A stretch of DNA of 64,000 nt from Rhodococcus sp. W8901 (GTDB lineage: Bacteria; Actinomycetota; Actinomycetes; Mycobacteriales; Mycobacteriaceae). A program made the translations under genes and the position numbers. The stretch covers positions 2,170,001 through 2,234,000 of the forward strand of contig NZ_CP054690.1 in assembly GCF_013348805.1 (NCBI RefSeq), read 5' to 3'. The notes beneath the pieces were generated by a model. That model did no database searches and was not told the origin of the DNA. It saw only the letters and a program-made list of their open reading frames with translations. Of this stretch, positions 27,987 to 36,274 are shown piece after piece (the first letter of the stretch is position 1; every line of letters begins with the position of its first letter).

Positions 27987-28870
27987 TGCGACACTGGCTC
28001 GAACGGGAGATCATCGCCAACGGTCGGCTCCCGCTGCTGTTCTTCCTCCTCGGATTCCTGCTCGCGTTCCTTTTCATCCGGGTCAGCGTCCGGATGATCC
28101 GAGCCGAGGTGCGGTGGTGGCCCGGGAACATCACCCCGGGCGGGCAGCACATCCATCACGTCGTGTTCGGGGTGGTGACGATGTTCGCCTCGGGCGTCGC
28201 GCTGATCGCGGTGTACGAGAACGCGACGCAGGCGACCGGTGCGGTGATCGCCACGTTCTTCGGGATCGGCGCGGCCCTCGTCCTCGACGAGTTCGCCCTG
28301 ATCTTCTACCTCAAGGACGTGTACTGGTCCGATCAGGGCCGGGCGTCGGTGGACGCGGTCTTCGTCGCGCTCGCGGTGACCGGGTTGCTGCTGCTCGGAT
28401 TCCAGCCGCTCGAACTGCTCGATATCACCGAGTGGCGCGAGGATCCGCACGTCGCGGTCCGGGTGACCATCGTGGTTCTCGCGGTCGTCAACCTGGCCCT
28501 GGCCGCGATCGTCATCCTCAAGGGCAAGATCTGGACGGGACTCGTCGGGCTGTTCGTGTTCCCGATCCTGTTGGTCGGCGCGATCCGGCTGAGCCGGCCC
28601 GGCGCGCCGTGGGCGAGATGGCGATATACGGCGAAGCCCCGCCGGATGCAGCGCGCGATCGAGCGTGAGAAGCGGTTCCGTCGCCCGATGATCCGGGCGA
28701 AGATCTATGTGCAGGACCTTGTCGCAGGTAAACCGAGCGTCGAGCATGCGCTGACGGCCACCGAGGCGGAGCTCGAGCGCACCGTGCAACCCGCACCGGC
28801 GCCGATTTCCACGCATGGTGCGGCGTCTGGCACAATGGTCGGGTTGCCTGGTGAAGGCGACTCAACTTGA
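27986..28870 (+). CDS. Six-helix membrane protein coupled to FGE, unknown function
   Basis: 294 residues. Predicted helices are at about 14-36 (RLPLLFFLLGFLLAFLFI), 53-75, 82-105, 115-135, 155-177 and 183-203. A conserved-looking loop WWPGNITPGGQHIHHVVFG places three His at the entry of helix 2, and helix 3 holds LDEFALIFYLKDVYW. The last 90 residues are a basic and then acidic cytoplasmic tail. The one-base stop/start overlap with FGE implies translational coupling. I do not recognise the family with confidence; a role as a membrane-bound metal or lipid enzyme is only a thought. Confidence 0.8.
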   Translation: MRHWLEREIIANGRLPLLFFLLGFLLAFLFIRVSVRMIRAEVRWWPGNITPGGQHIHHVVFGVVTMFASGVALIAVYENATQATGAVIATFFGIGAALVLDEFALIFYLKDVYWSDQGRASVDAVFVALAVTGLLLLGFQPLELLDITEWREDPHVAVRVTIVVLAVVNLALAAIVILKGKIWTGLVGLFVFPILLVGAIRLSRPGAPWARWRYTAKPRRMQRAIEREKRFRRPMIRAKIYVQDLVAGKPSVEHALTATEAELERTVQPAPAPISTHGAASGTMVGLPGEGDST

Positions 28871-28944
28871 TCTGAGCACGAACCAGTCGAGCCACGGCCG
28901 CTCGGTTCCTCTGCTCCTGCGAAAAACGCAAGGATGGAACAACC

Positions 28945-29286
28945 ATGAACACCTTGGATTTCCTGGACGCCAAGTCCCTCCGCAACGATATTCCGGAGTT
29001 CCGCGCCGGTGACACCCTGAACGTGCACGTCAAGGTCATCGAGGGCTCGAAGGAGCGCGTGCAGGTCTTCAAGGGCGTCGTGATCCGCCGCCAGGGCGGC
29101 GGCGTTCGCGAGACCTTCACCGTCCGCAAGATCTCGTTCGGCGTCGGCGTCGAGCGCACCTTCCCGGTCCACAGCCCCAACCTGGCCCAGATCGAGGTCG
29201 TCACCCGCGGTGACGTCCGTCGCGCCAAGCTGTACTACCTGCGCGACCTGCGCGGCAAGGCTGCGAAGATCAAGGAAAAGCGCTGA
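28945..29286 (+). CDS. rplS: 50S ribosomal protein L19
   Basis: 113 residues, complete L19: [99 protein letters not shown] 28945 with AAGGATG upstream. Followed by a hairpin and then lepB. Confidence 0.98.
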   Translation: MNTLDFLDAKSLRNDIPEFRAGDTLNVHVKVIEGSKERVQVFKGVVIRRQGGGVRETFTVRKISFGVGVERTFPVHSPNLAQIEVVTRGDVRRAKLYYLRDLRGKAAKIKEKR

Positions 29287-29314
29287 GCTTCGACGCTCTG
29301 AGCTACTTCGGTTG

Positions 29315-29344
29315 GCCCGGCACCGCTTTCACGCGGTGTCGGGC
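29315..29344 (+). terminator. rplS terminator hairpin abutting the lepB -10 box
   Basis: 12-bp stem GCCCGGCACCGC / GCGGTGTCGGGC with one G-U pair and loop TTTCAC. The right arm ends directly at the TAATCT box of lepB, so the hairpin occupies the -35 to -10 spacer of that promoter. Confidence 0.65.
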
Positions 29345-29350
29345 TAATCT
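29345..29350 (+). promoter_or_regulatory. -10 box of lepB
   Basis: TAATCT followed by 6 nt and the GTG at 29357; leaderless arrangement. Confidence 0.55.
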
Positions 29351-29356
29351 GTCTCA

Positions 29357-30151
29357 GTGGCAGATGCACCGCAGGACCCGGCCGTGACGTCGGACGCGAA
29401 TGACGGAGACGGCGCCGAAAAGCGCTCACGTCGGGGCAAGGCGAAGAAGCCCCGCTCGTTCTGGCGCGAGATACCGATCCTCATCCTCGTCGCGTTGGTG
29501 CTGAGTTTCCTGTTGCAGACGTTCATCGCGCGGGTGTACCTCATTCCGTCCGAGTCGATGGAACCCACGCTGCACGGCTGCCCCGGCTGCACGGGTGACC
29601 GCATCGTCGTCGAGAAGATCAGCTACCGCTTCGGCGACCCGAAGCCCGGGGACGTCATCGTCTTCCGCGGCCCGGATTCGTGGTCGGAGCGGTACGAGTC
29701 GACGCGTTCGTCGAACCCCGTGAAACGTGGCGCGCAGGAACTCGGATCCATGGTCGGACTCGTCCCGCCGGACGAGAATGATCTCGTGAAGCGTGTCATC
29801 GCCACCGGTGGGCAGAGGGTGGAGTGCTGCGACGACCAGGGCCGTGTCCTGGTCGACGGCAAACCGCTCGACGAGCCGTACATCACCATGGACTTCCCGT
29901 TCATCCCGGGCGTGCAGACGTGCGATACCGCGGTGAAGTCGGCCCGCTGCTTCGGTCCCGTCACCGTCCCCGAGGGCAACCTGTGGATGATGGGTGACAA
30001 CCGCAGTAACTCGGCGGACTCGCGCTACCACGTCTCCGACGAACGCCAAGGCACGATCCCGATCGACAACGTGATCGGCAAGGCGACATTCATCGTGCTG
30101 CCGCCGTCACGCTGGGGCAAGATCTCGTCCCCCGACATTCAGCAGCAGTGA
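29357..30151 (+). CDS. lepB: Signal peptidase I
   Basis: 264 residues. Acidic then basic cytoplasmic N-terminus, one membrane helix (about 40-58, [18 protein letters not shown]), catalytic Ser67 ([10 protein letters not shown]) and Lys145 (DLVKRVIAT), and the box E motif [19 protein letters not shown] pair follows the active-site Ser. Cleaves Sec and Tat signal peptides outside the membrane. GTG start is leaderless. The stop overlaps the rnhB start (GTGA). Confidence 0.96.
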   Translation: MADAPQDPAVTSDANDGDGAEKRSRRGKAKKPRSFWREIPILILVALVLSFLLQTFIARVYLIPSESMEPTLHGCPGCTGDRIVVEKISYRFGDPKPGDVIVFRGPDSWSERYESTRSSNPVKRGAQELGSMVGLVPPDENDLVKRVIATGGQRVECCDDQGRVLVDGKPLDEPYITMDFPFIPGVQTCDTAVKSARCFGPVTVPEGNLWMMGDNRSNSADSRYHVSDERQGTIPIDNVIGKATFIVLPPSRWGKISSPDIQQQ

Positions 30152-30840
30152 GTACCTGGCCACCGAGAACCGTCATTCGCAGAGCATCCGGCTTGCGGAC
30201 CATGGAGTCTGCACTGGTGCGATGCGGTCTGGGGCCCGTGGCCGGCGTCGACGAGGCCGGACGCGGCGCCTGCGCGGGACCGCTGGTCGTCGCGGCGTGT
30301 GTGCTCGGACCCAAGCCGCACGCGGCCCTGGCCGGGCTGGACGATTCGAAGAAGCTCACCGAGAAGGTCCGTGAGGAGCTGTTCCCGGTGATCAAGCGGC
30401 TCGCGGTGGCGTGGAGTGTCGTCGAGATCCCCGCCGCCGAGATCGACCGGATCGGGGTCCACGTCGCGAACATCGAGGGGATGCGCCGGGCGGTCGCCGG
30501 ACTGTCGGTGCCGCCCGGCTACGTCCTCACCGACGGATTCCGGGTGCCGGGTCTGCCGGCGCCGTCGTTGCCGGTGATCGGGGGCGACGCCGCGGCCGCG
30601 TGCATCGCGGCGGCGAGCGTTCTCGCGAAGGTCACCCGTGATCGGACGATGGTCGCGATGGACGAGGAACTGCCCGGGTACGGTTTTGCCGGGCACAAGG
30701 GTTACAGCACAGCGGTGCACACGGCCGCGCTCCACGAACTGGGGCCGAGCCGTGAGCACCGGATGTCGTACGCGAATGTAGCCGCGGCGAGCCGCGAGTT
30801 CGAATCGGCGGGGAGCCACGGATTCGGGTCCGCGGGGTAG
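30148..30840 (+). CDS. rnhB: Ribonuclease HII
   Basis: 230 residues. Acidic catalytic residues in [18 protein letters not shown] (Asp, Glu) and VLTDGF (Asp), plus SVLAKVTRD. The end [30 protein letters not shown] is the usual RNase HII closing block. Removes ribonucleotides from DNA-RNA hybrids. The GTG overlaps the lepB stop; about 25 N-terminal residues precede the conserved core. Confidence 0.95.
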   Translation: MSTWPPRTVIRRASGLRTMESALVRCGLGPVAGVDEAGRGACAGPLVVAACVLGPKPHAALAGLDDSKKLTEKVREELFPVIKRLAVAWSVVEIPAAEIDRIGVHVANIEGMRRAVAGLSVPPGYVLTDGFRVPGLPAPSLPVIGGDAAAACIAAASVLAKVTRDRTMVAMDEELPGYGFAGHKGYSTAVHTAALHELGPSREHRMSYANVAAASREFESAGSHGFGSAG

Positions 30841-30888
30841 GTGCGGGATGATGAGTTTTCACAACAACGCAGGAGGACGTCGAGGCCG

Positions 30889-31206
30889 ATGAGTGCCGAG
30901 GATCTCGAGAAATACGAAACCGAGATGGAACTGTCGCTGTACCGCGAGTACCGGGACATCGTCGGTCAGTTCTCGTACGTCGTGGAGACCGAGCGCCGGT
31001 TCTATCTCGCGAACTCCGTGGAGTTGCTGCCGCACAGCGCGGACGGCGAGATCTACTTCGAGGTGCGGATGTCCGACGCCTGGGTGTGGGACATGTACCG
31101 GCCTGCTCGCTTCGTGAAGTACGTGCGGGTCATCACGTTCAAGGACGTGAACATCGAGGAGCTGGAGAAGTCCGACCTGCGACTGCCGGACAACGGTCTG
31201 GGCTGA
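30889..31206 (+). CDS. DUF2469 protein (Rv2901c-like)
   Basis: 105 residues, almost identical in pattern to M. tuberculosis Rv2901c: MSAEDLEKYETEMELSLYREYRDIVGQFSYVVETERRFYLANSVE ... WVWDMYRPARFVKYVRVITFKDVNIEEL. Highly conserved small actinobacterial protein of unknown role, always behind rnhB. ATG 30889 agrees with the family; AGGAGG is 12 nt upstream, somewhat far. Confidence 0.93.
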   Translation: MSAEDLEKYETEMELSLYREYRDIVGQFSYVVETERRFYLANSVELLPHSADGEIYFEVRMSDAWVWDMYRPARFVKYVRVITFKDVNIEELEKSDLRLPDNGLG

Positions 31207-31219
31207 TCGTTCGAGTTTC

Positions 31220-31255
31220 CGAGAGCCGCGCATCTTCCGGGGTGCGCGGCTCTCG
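31220..31255 (+). terminator. Terminator after lepB-rnhB-DUF2469
   Basis: 13-bp perfect stem CGAGAGCCGCGCA / TGCGCGGCTCTCG with a 10-nt loop, starting 13 nt after the DUF2469 stop. Confidence 0.75.
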
Positions 31256-31271
31256 TGTGTTCGAAGGGTGG

Positions 31272-31298
31272 TTGTCCACAGCTCCCGACCCATCCACA
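31272..31298 (+). promoter_or_regulatory. Two DnaA-box-like 9-mers upstream of yraN
   Basis: TTGTCCACA (31272-31280), which is the actinobacterial DnaA-box consensus, and CCATCCACA (31290-31298), in the same orientation with 18-bp periodicity. They are in the 195-bp intergenic region before yraN. Confidence 0.35.
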
Positions 31299-31401
31299 GG
31301 GCAATCTGTTCTCCCTGTTCGGGGTTCCGCCGCGCCGAGGGGTGACGGGCACAGTCTTCGTCACCGGCGGGAGGTTCCGGCCGGGTGAGGGGGAAGCCCG
31401 G

Positions 31402-31758
31402 ATGGGACGCAATATCGCGTTGGGCGCGATGGGGGAGGAAATCGCGGCCCGCGTGCTGACGGACGCGGGCCTGCAGATCCTGGACCGGAACTGGCGGTGC
31501 CGCCACGGAGAACTGGACGTGGTGGCCGCGGACGGCGACACCGTGGTGTTCGTGGAGGTGAAGACTCGGTCGGGGCTGGGATTCGGGAGTCCGGCGGAGG
31601 CGGTGACCTATGCCAAGCAGAGGCGGATCCGGATGTTGGCCCAGCGCTGGCTGTCCGCGTCCGAGAAGCACTGGCCGAATGTGCGATTCGATGTGGTGTC
31701 GGTGCTCGTGGCTCGGCATCGGGAGCCCGAGGTCACGCACCTGGTGGCGGTGTTCTGA
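31402..31758 (+). CDS. UPF0102 YraN-like nuclease-fold protein
   Basis: 118 residues. Restriction-endonuclease-like core: GAMGEEIAARVLTDAGLQILDRNWRCRHGELDVVAADGDTVVFVEVKTRSG, with the D-(x)n-ExK metal-binding pattern (Asp in ELDVV, Glu and Lys in VEVKTR). Homologous to Rv2898c. Found with comM and dprA, so probably linked to DNA uptake or recombination. The ATG at 31402 is preferred; the stop overlaps the comM start by one base. Confidence 0.9.
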   Translation: MGRNIALGAMGEEIAARVLTDAGLQILDRNWRCRHGELDVVAADGDTVVFVEVKTRSGLGFGSPAEAVTYAKQRRIRMLAQRWLSASEKHWPNVRFDVVSVLVARHREPEVTHLVAVF

Positions 31759-33266
31759 TGGCGCTCGGGCGTGCTCACTCGGTGGCGGTGAGCGGGGTCG
31801 ACGGGCAGATCGTGGAGATCGAGGCGGACATCGGCCGCGGACTGCCCGGGGTGCATCTGGTGGGGTTGCCGGACACTGCGCTGCAGGAGTCTCGGGATCG
31901 GGTGCGGGCGGCGGTCACCAACTCCGGCGAGAAGTGGCCCGAATCGCGGGTGACGCTGGCACTGTCGCCGGCGACGCTTCCGAAGGTGGGCAGCGTCTAC
32001 GACCTCGCCTTGGCGTGCGCCGTGCTCGACGCCGCCCGGCAGGTTCCGCGGACGCGCCTCGCGAAGACGGTGCTGTTGGGCGAGTTGGCGCTCGACGGCC
32101 GGCTGCGCACGGTCCGCGGCGTGCTGCCCGCAGTGTTGGCGGCGAAGAACGCGGGATGGTCGACGGTGGTGGTCCCGGTCCAGGCGCTGGCGGAGGCCGG
32201 GTTGGTCGACGGAATCGAGGTTCTGGGCGCCGACCGTCTCACCGCGGTCACGCTGTGGCTGCAGGGCAAGGGGACGTTGTCCGCACCCGCGCCGTTCGAC
32301 ACCGGGGCGTCGTCGTCGCGCGCCGACCTCAGCGAGGTCGTGGGACAGGCGGAGGCGCGGTGGGCGATCGAGGTGGCGGCCGCCGGTGCCCACCACCTGA
32401 TGCTCACCGGTCCACCCGGCATCGGGAAGACGATGCTCGCGCAGCGGCTACCGGGTGTGCTGCCGGCGCTGACCGAGCCGGAGGCGCTGGAGGTCACGGC
32501 GATTCACTCCGTGGCCGGGCTGCTCACGTCGGAGCGCCCGCTCATCACCGAGCCGCCGTTCATCGCGCCGCACCACACGTCTTCGATGAGCGCGCTGGTG
32601 GGCGGTGGCAGCGGGATGGCGCGACCGGGGGCGGTCAGCCGCGCGCACCGAGGAATCCTGTTCCTGGACGAGTGCGCCGAGATGGGAACCAAGGCGCTCG
32701 AGGCCCTGCGGACGCCGTTGGAGGACGGGGAGGTTCGCATCGCCAGGCGGGACGGGGTCGCGCGCTACCCGGCGCGGTTCCAGTTGGTGCTCGCCGCGAA
32801 CCCGTGTCCGTGCGCACCGGCGCGTGAGGTGGACTGCGTGTGCGCGCCCACGGTCCGGCGCCGCTACCTGGGTCGGCTCTCCGGACCGTTGCTGGACCGG
32901 GTCGACCTGCGCATCCGGATGAAGGCCGTGGCGACCGGGGCGTTGATGGACGAGGTGGGTGAGACCACCGAGCAGGTGCGCGGTCGGGTGGCCGCCGCCC
33001 GGGCCGCGGCCGGCGAACGGTGGCGGTCCTACGAATGGCGGACCAACGCGGAGGTGCCGGGCCCGGCTCTGCGGCAACGGTTCCGGCTGCCGCGAGAGGC
33101 GCTCGTACCGCTCGAGAAGGCGCTGCGCCTGGGCGCCGTCACCGCACGCGGCGCGGACCGTGCGCTGCGGGTGGCGTGGACCCTCGGCGACCTCGCTGGC
33201 CTGGACTCACCGGGCCGCGACCAGGTCTCGACGGCGCTCGAGTTCCGGGACCGGGGTGTGGCATGA
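31758..33266 (+). CDS. ComM / YifB Mg-chelatase-like AAA+ ATPase
   Basis: 502 residues. Lon-protease-like N-domain (VSGVDGQIVEIEADIGRGLPGVHLVGLPD), Walker A GPPGIGKT in LMLTGPPGIGKTMLAQRLPG, Walker B GILFLDECAEM, and a zinc-binding-like Cys cluster NPCPCAPAREVDCVCAP. ComM is a branch-migration helicase in natural transformation; homologue of Rv2897c. Overlaps yraN by one base and dprA by four (ATGA). Confidence 0.94.
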   Translation: MALGRAHSVAVSGVDGQIVEIEADIGRGLPGVHLVGLPDTALQESRDRVRAAVTNSGEKWPESRVTLALSPATLPKVGSVYDLALACAVLDAARQVPRTRLAKTVLLGELALDGRLRTVRGVLPAVLAAKNAGWSTVVVPVQALAEAGLVDGIEVLGADRLTAVTLWLQGKGTLSAPAPFDTGASSSRADLSEVVGQAEARWAIEVAAAGAHHLMLTGPPGIGKTMLAQRLPGVLPALTEPEALEVTAIHSVAGLLTSERPLITEPPFIAPHHTSSMSALVGGGSGMARPGAVSRAHRGILFLDECAEMGTKALEALRTPLEDGEVRIARRDGVARYPARFQLVLAANPCPCAPAREVDCVCAPTVRRRYLGRLSGPLLDRVDLRIRMKAVATGALMDEVGETTEQVRGRVAAARAAAGERWRSYEWRTNAEVPGPALRQRFRLPREALVPLEKALRLGAVTARGADRALRVAWTLGDLAGLDSPGRDQVSTALEFRDRGVA

Positions 33267-34390
33267 GTGGGCACGATCCGCGGTTGTCGGCGTGGGCGTA
33301 TCTGTCGAAGGTGGTGCAGGGGTCGTGTCCACCGCTCGCGGAGTTGGTCTCGGCGGTCGGCCCAGTCGACGCGGCGCGGGCGGTGCGCGAGCGGGATCTG
33401 TCGAGCTTCCTGGATCGGCGGACGTCGGCGCGGGCGCACATCGACACGGCGGCCCGGGATCTGGATCTGCTCGCGGCCATGGGCGGTCGTCTGGTGACGC
33501 CCGACGACGACGAGTGGCCGCGGTGGCGACTGCTGGCGTTCGACGCACTCGGTGACGGCCGCGACGACGGCGGCCCGCTGGCGCTGTGGGTGCTGGGGGA
33601 TCGACCGCTCGACGAGCTGGTGGCCCGGTCGGTGGCGGTCGTCGGTACGCGGGCGGCGAGCTCCTACGGCGAGCACGTCACCGCCGAGATCGTCGGCGAT
33701 CTCGCGGCCGACGGGTGGACGGTGGTGTCGGGGGCGGCGTTCGGGATCGACGCCGCCGCGCATCGGGCGGCGCTGGGCTCGGGTGGTCTCACGGTCGCGG
33801 TCCTCGCGTGCGGGGTGGATCGGGCCTATCCCGCCGGGCACGGGCGGTTGCTGCAGCAGATCGCGCGTGACGGCGCGGTGATCAGCGAGTATCCGCCCGG
33901 CACGACCCCGGCCCGGTATCGATTCCTGGCCCGGAACCGGTTGGTGGCGGGCCTGTCCGACGGCGTCGTGGTGGTCGAGGCGGGCTGGCGCAGCGGGGCG
34001 CGGAACACCGCCACGTGGGGCCGGCGGCTGGGCCGTCCCGTGCTGGCGGTGCCGGGACCGGTGACGTCCGCGGCGTCGACCGGGTGTCACCGGATGATCC
34101 GGGAGGGAGAGGCCCGCCTGGTCGCGAGCGCGAAGGACATCGTGGAGGAGGCCGGGCCGATTGGTGTCGATGGTGGCGAGGCTGCCGGCGGCGGGGCGGT
34201 GCGCGCTCTCGACGCGCTCACCGGCGATGCGGCCGCGGTGTACGAGGCGCTGCCGGGCAGCGGTACCCGGGGCACCCGCGAGCTGTCGGAGGAGTCGGGG
34301 CTACCGGTGGCGCGGGTGCGGGCCCTGCTGCCGGTGCTGGAACTCGACGGATTCGTCGGGTCGGACGAGACGGGCTGGTTCCGGTGGTGA
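33263..34390 (+). CDS. dprA: DNA processing protein DprA
   Basis: 375 residues. SAM-like N-domain, then a Rossmann-like domain with SVAVVGTRAASSYGEHVTAEIVGDLA, VVSGAAFGIDAAAHRAAL, TVAVLACGVDRAYPAGH, ISEYPPGTTPARYRFLARNRLVAGLSDGVVVVEA and a C-terminal winged helix (about 315-375). Loads RecA on incoming single-stranded DNA. ATG overlaps the comM stop. Confidence 0.95.
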   Translation: MSGHDPRLSAWAYLSKVVQGSCPPLAELVSAVGPVDAARAVRERDLSSFLDRRTSARAHIDTAARDLDLLAAMGGRLVTPDDDEWPRWRLLAFDALGDGRDDGGPLALWVLGDRPLDELVARSVAVVGTRAASSYGEHVTAEIVGDLAADGWTVVSGAAFGIDAAAHRAALGSGGLTVAVLACGVDRAYPAGHGRLLQQIARDGAVISEYPPGTTPARYRFLARNRLVAGLSDGVVVVEAGWRSGARNTATWGRRLGRPVLAVPGPVTSAASTGCHRMIREGEARLVASAKDIVEEAGPIGVDGGEAAGGGAVRALDALTGDAAAVYEALPGSGTRGTRELSEESGLPVARVRALLPVLELDGFVGSDETGWFRW

Positions 34391-34428
34391 CGGGAAGGCG
34401 CCGGCCACCGAGTGTGCCGACCGCCGGA

Positions 34429-34962
34429 TCACGCCTCGCGCATCATCACGTCCTTGATCCGGCGGAGGCGATCGGGATCGGCCTCGCTGCCGGTCCGGCC
34501 GACCAGTGTGGTCAAGGTGGTGATGACGGGTTCGCCGGTGTCGTCCGACACGATGTTCTTCGTCACGATGATGTCGCTGCCGGCCGTCTGCCGAAACGAC
34601 TCGAGTGAGACGTCGACCGTCAACCGGTCGCCTGCGCGCATCGGGCGGTGGATCACCAGTTTCTGGTCCGTCTGGAGAATCTGGCTCAGGTCGAATCCGG
34701 TGATGATCTGTTCGAGCAGGTACTTCTGGGCAATGGCCCCGATGACCGAGACGAAGGTGAGCGGCGCGATCAGTGCCGAATGGCCGAGCGCGCGTGCGGC
34801 TTCCTCGTCGTAGTGCGCGGGATGGGTGTTCTGGACGGCGGTCGCGTACTCGCGAACCTTCTCCCGGCCCACCTCGTAGTAGTCGGGCATGCGGTAGCTG
34901 TAGCCCACCAGACGCTCGGCGCGTGAGGCGCGGTTGTCGGTGGGTTCGGCTGATCGGGTCAC
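34429..34962 (-). CDS. HadA-like MaoC hotdog dehydratase
   Basis: 177 residues with a FAS1-like/MaoC dehydratase hotdog fold: VGYSYRMPDYYEVGREKVREYATAVQNTHPAHYDEEAARALG, APLTFVSVIGAIAQ, and SDIIVTKNIVSDDTGEPVITTLTTLVGR. Similar to M. tuberculosis HadA, a (3R)-hydroxyacyl-ACP dehydratase subunit of mycolate FAS-II. The hydratase motif G-D-x-N-P-x-H is seen as Q-N-T-H-P-A-H, so His is kept and Asp is replaced. No HadB partner is adjacent. GTG 34962 lies 6 nt from a CACACT box. Confidence 0.8.
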   Translation of the reverse strand: MTRSAEPTDNRASRAERLVGYSYRMPDYYEVGREKVREYATAVQNTHPAHYDEEAARALGHSALIAPLTFVSVIGAIAQKYLLEQIITGFDLSQILQTDQKLVIHRPMRAGDRLTVDVSLESFRQTAGSDIIVTKNIVSDDTGEPVITTLTTLVGRTGSEADPDRLRRIKDVMMREA

Positions 34963-34992
34963 AGATCGAGTGTGACGGAAGAACGGTTCCGG

Positions 34993-35008
34993 CGTCCGAT
35001 ATCGGACG
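34993..35008. promoter_or_regulatory. 16-bp perfect palindrome upstream of hadA-like gene
   Basis: CGTCCGATATCGGACG is self-complementary over 16 bp, 31 bp upstream of the hadA-like start. The size and symmetry suit a TetR-type dimer, but no regulator gene is adjacent. Confidence 0.5.
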
Positions 35009-35025
35009 TGGATGGACACAAGCGG

Positions 35026-35059
35026 CCTCGGATCGTTTCCATACGGAAACGATCCGAGG
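35026..35059. repeat. 15-bp perfect inverted repeat in the hadA-like / GIY-YIG gap
   Basis: Arms CCTCGGATCGTTTCC and GGAAACGATCCGAGG with loop ATAC. It looks like a strong terminator hairpin but lies between divergent start codons, so it may be an operator, an attenuator or a remnant of an inserted element. Confidence 0.7.
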
Positions 35060-35102
35060 TCACTGGGTAGCAAGGTGCACCGCATGCGGTCCGGTGATCG
35101 CC

Positions 35103-35108
35103 TACAGT
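35103..35108 (+). promoter_or_regulatory. -10 box of the GIY-YIG gene
   Basis: TACAGT with 6 nt to the ATG at 35115; leaderless arrangement. Confidence 0.45.
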
Positions 35109-35114
35109 CGCGTC

Positions 35115-36245
35115 ATGGCTACCGTCTGGACCGTCCCCGAAGACATCACCCGAGTGCTGCTGGCCGCACCGGGAATCCGCGATTTCCTCACGGACGACGA
35201 GGGGCGGGGCGTGGCGAGCGACCCCAAGGTGCGGCTCGCCGAGTTCACCGCGGTCGTCAACTCGCTGCAGGACAACGCCGGGCGCACCTTCACGTCGGTG
35301 CGCGACGCGTCCGGGGTGCTGTTCGACGGGCCCGCCGGCGGCGTCGTGGTCTCCGATGCGCTCCGGCTCGCCGTCATGCGGGTGATCACCGCCGAGCCCC
35401 GCGAGCGTAAGCCGTCGCCCAACCCGCTTCCGGCCCGCGTGGTCGAGAACCTGGGCGTGTACGTCTACGCGCTGCGGGACCCCCGTGACCGCTCGATCTT
35501 CTACGTCGGCGCGGGACGCGGCAATCAGGTCTACGCGCATGCATGGGATGCGTTGGGGGAGGCGGGCACGCTCGACTCCGAGAATGTCGGGGACGCGGAT
35601 CGCGACGAGACCCGCACCGCCTGGACTCGCCGGATCCGCGACATCTATGCGGCCGGGCATTCGGTGGATCACCTCATTCTGCGACACCGGTTGGAGGCGG
35701 CCCACGACACCGTCGGCGCGGCACGGGAGGCGGCGCATCTGGTGACCGACGCACTGCGTCAGCTCGAGCACCGGCCGCAGCATCCGGTGTTGACGAACCT
35801 CGCCGGTGAACCGATGGACCTCGAGAAGCGGGCCATGTCCGTCGAGGAATTGGCCGTGCAGTACGCGGCTCTGCCCGCGCCGGAACTGCCGGTGCCGGGT
35901 GCTCTGGTGCGAGTTCCCGCCGCGGCCGGCGCGGGGTTGTCCGCGGACGATCTGTACGCGGCGGCCCGGGGGCCGTGGCGCGCCGGGTCGGCCGCCCGCA
36001 ACATCGCCGATCTTCCGGTGATCGTGTTCGCGGACAACATCGTTCGGGCTGTCTACCGCGCCACCTCCTGGGAAGGTGTGGGTCCGACCACCGATCAGCT
36101 GTGGCGGTTCACCGGTTCTGTCGACGCCGAGCTCGAGGCGAAGTTCGTCGGAACCCGGGTCACTCCGGATCGCGCGGGACTCAAGGCATGGCCGACCCAC
36201 GGCTGGGTGCAGCGACTCACGCTGGCCCGCCCGCACGGCCGCTGA
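35115..36245 (+). CDS. LEM-3-like GIY-YIG domain protein
   Basis: 376 residues. N-terminal 100 residues are of unknown fold. The GIY-YIG module begins at GVYVYALRDPRDRSIFYVGAGRGNQVYAHAW (about 115-145) and continues with WTRRIRDIYAAGHSVDHLILRHRLEAAHDTVGAAREAAHLVTDAL. The C-terminal part (about 275-355: ARGPWRAGSAARNIADLPVIVFADNIVRAVYRA ... LWRFTGSVDAELEAKFVGTRV) is the companion domain seen in other COG3680-type proteins. The usual Lys of FYVGKG is Ala here. Nuclease activity and role are unproven. It lies between dprA and the siderophore protein, where M. tuberculosis has no such gene. Confidence 0.75.
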   Translation: MATVWTVPEDITRVLLAAPGIRDFLTDDEGRGVASDPKVRLAEFTAVVNSLQDNAGRTFTSVRDASGVLFDGPAGGVVVSDALRLAVMRVITAEPRERKPSPNPLPARVVENLGVYVYALRDPRDRSIFYVGAGRGNQVYAHAWDALGEAGTLDSENVGDADRDETRTAWTRRIRDIYAAGHSVDHLILRHRLEAAHDTVGAAREAAHLVTDALRQLEHRPQHPVLTNLAGEPMDLEKRAMSVEELAVQYAALPAPELPVPGALVRVPAAAGAGLSADDLYAAARGPWRAGSAARNIADLPVIVFADNIVRAVYRATSWEGVGPTTDQLWRFTGSVDAELEAKFVGTRVTPDRAGLKAWPTHGWVQRLTLARPHGR

Positions 36246-36274
36246 CGGCGCGCGACCACTGTCCGCGCGGTCTG

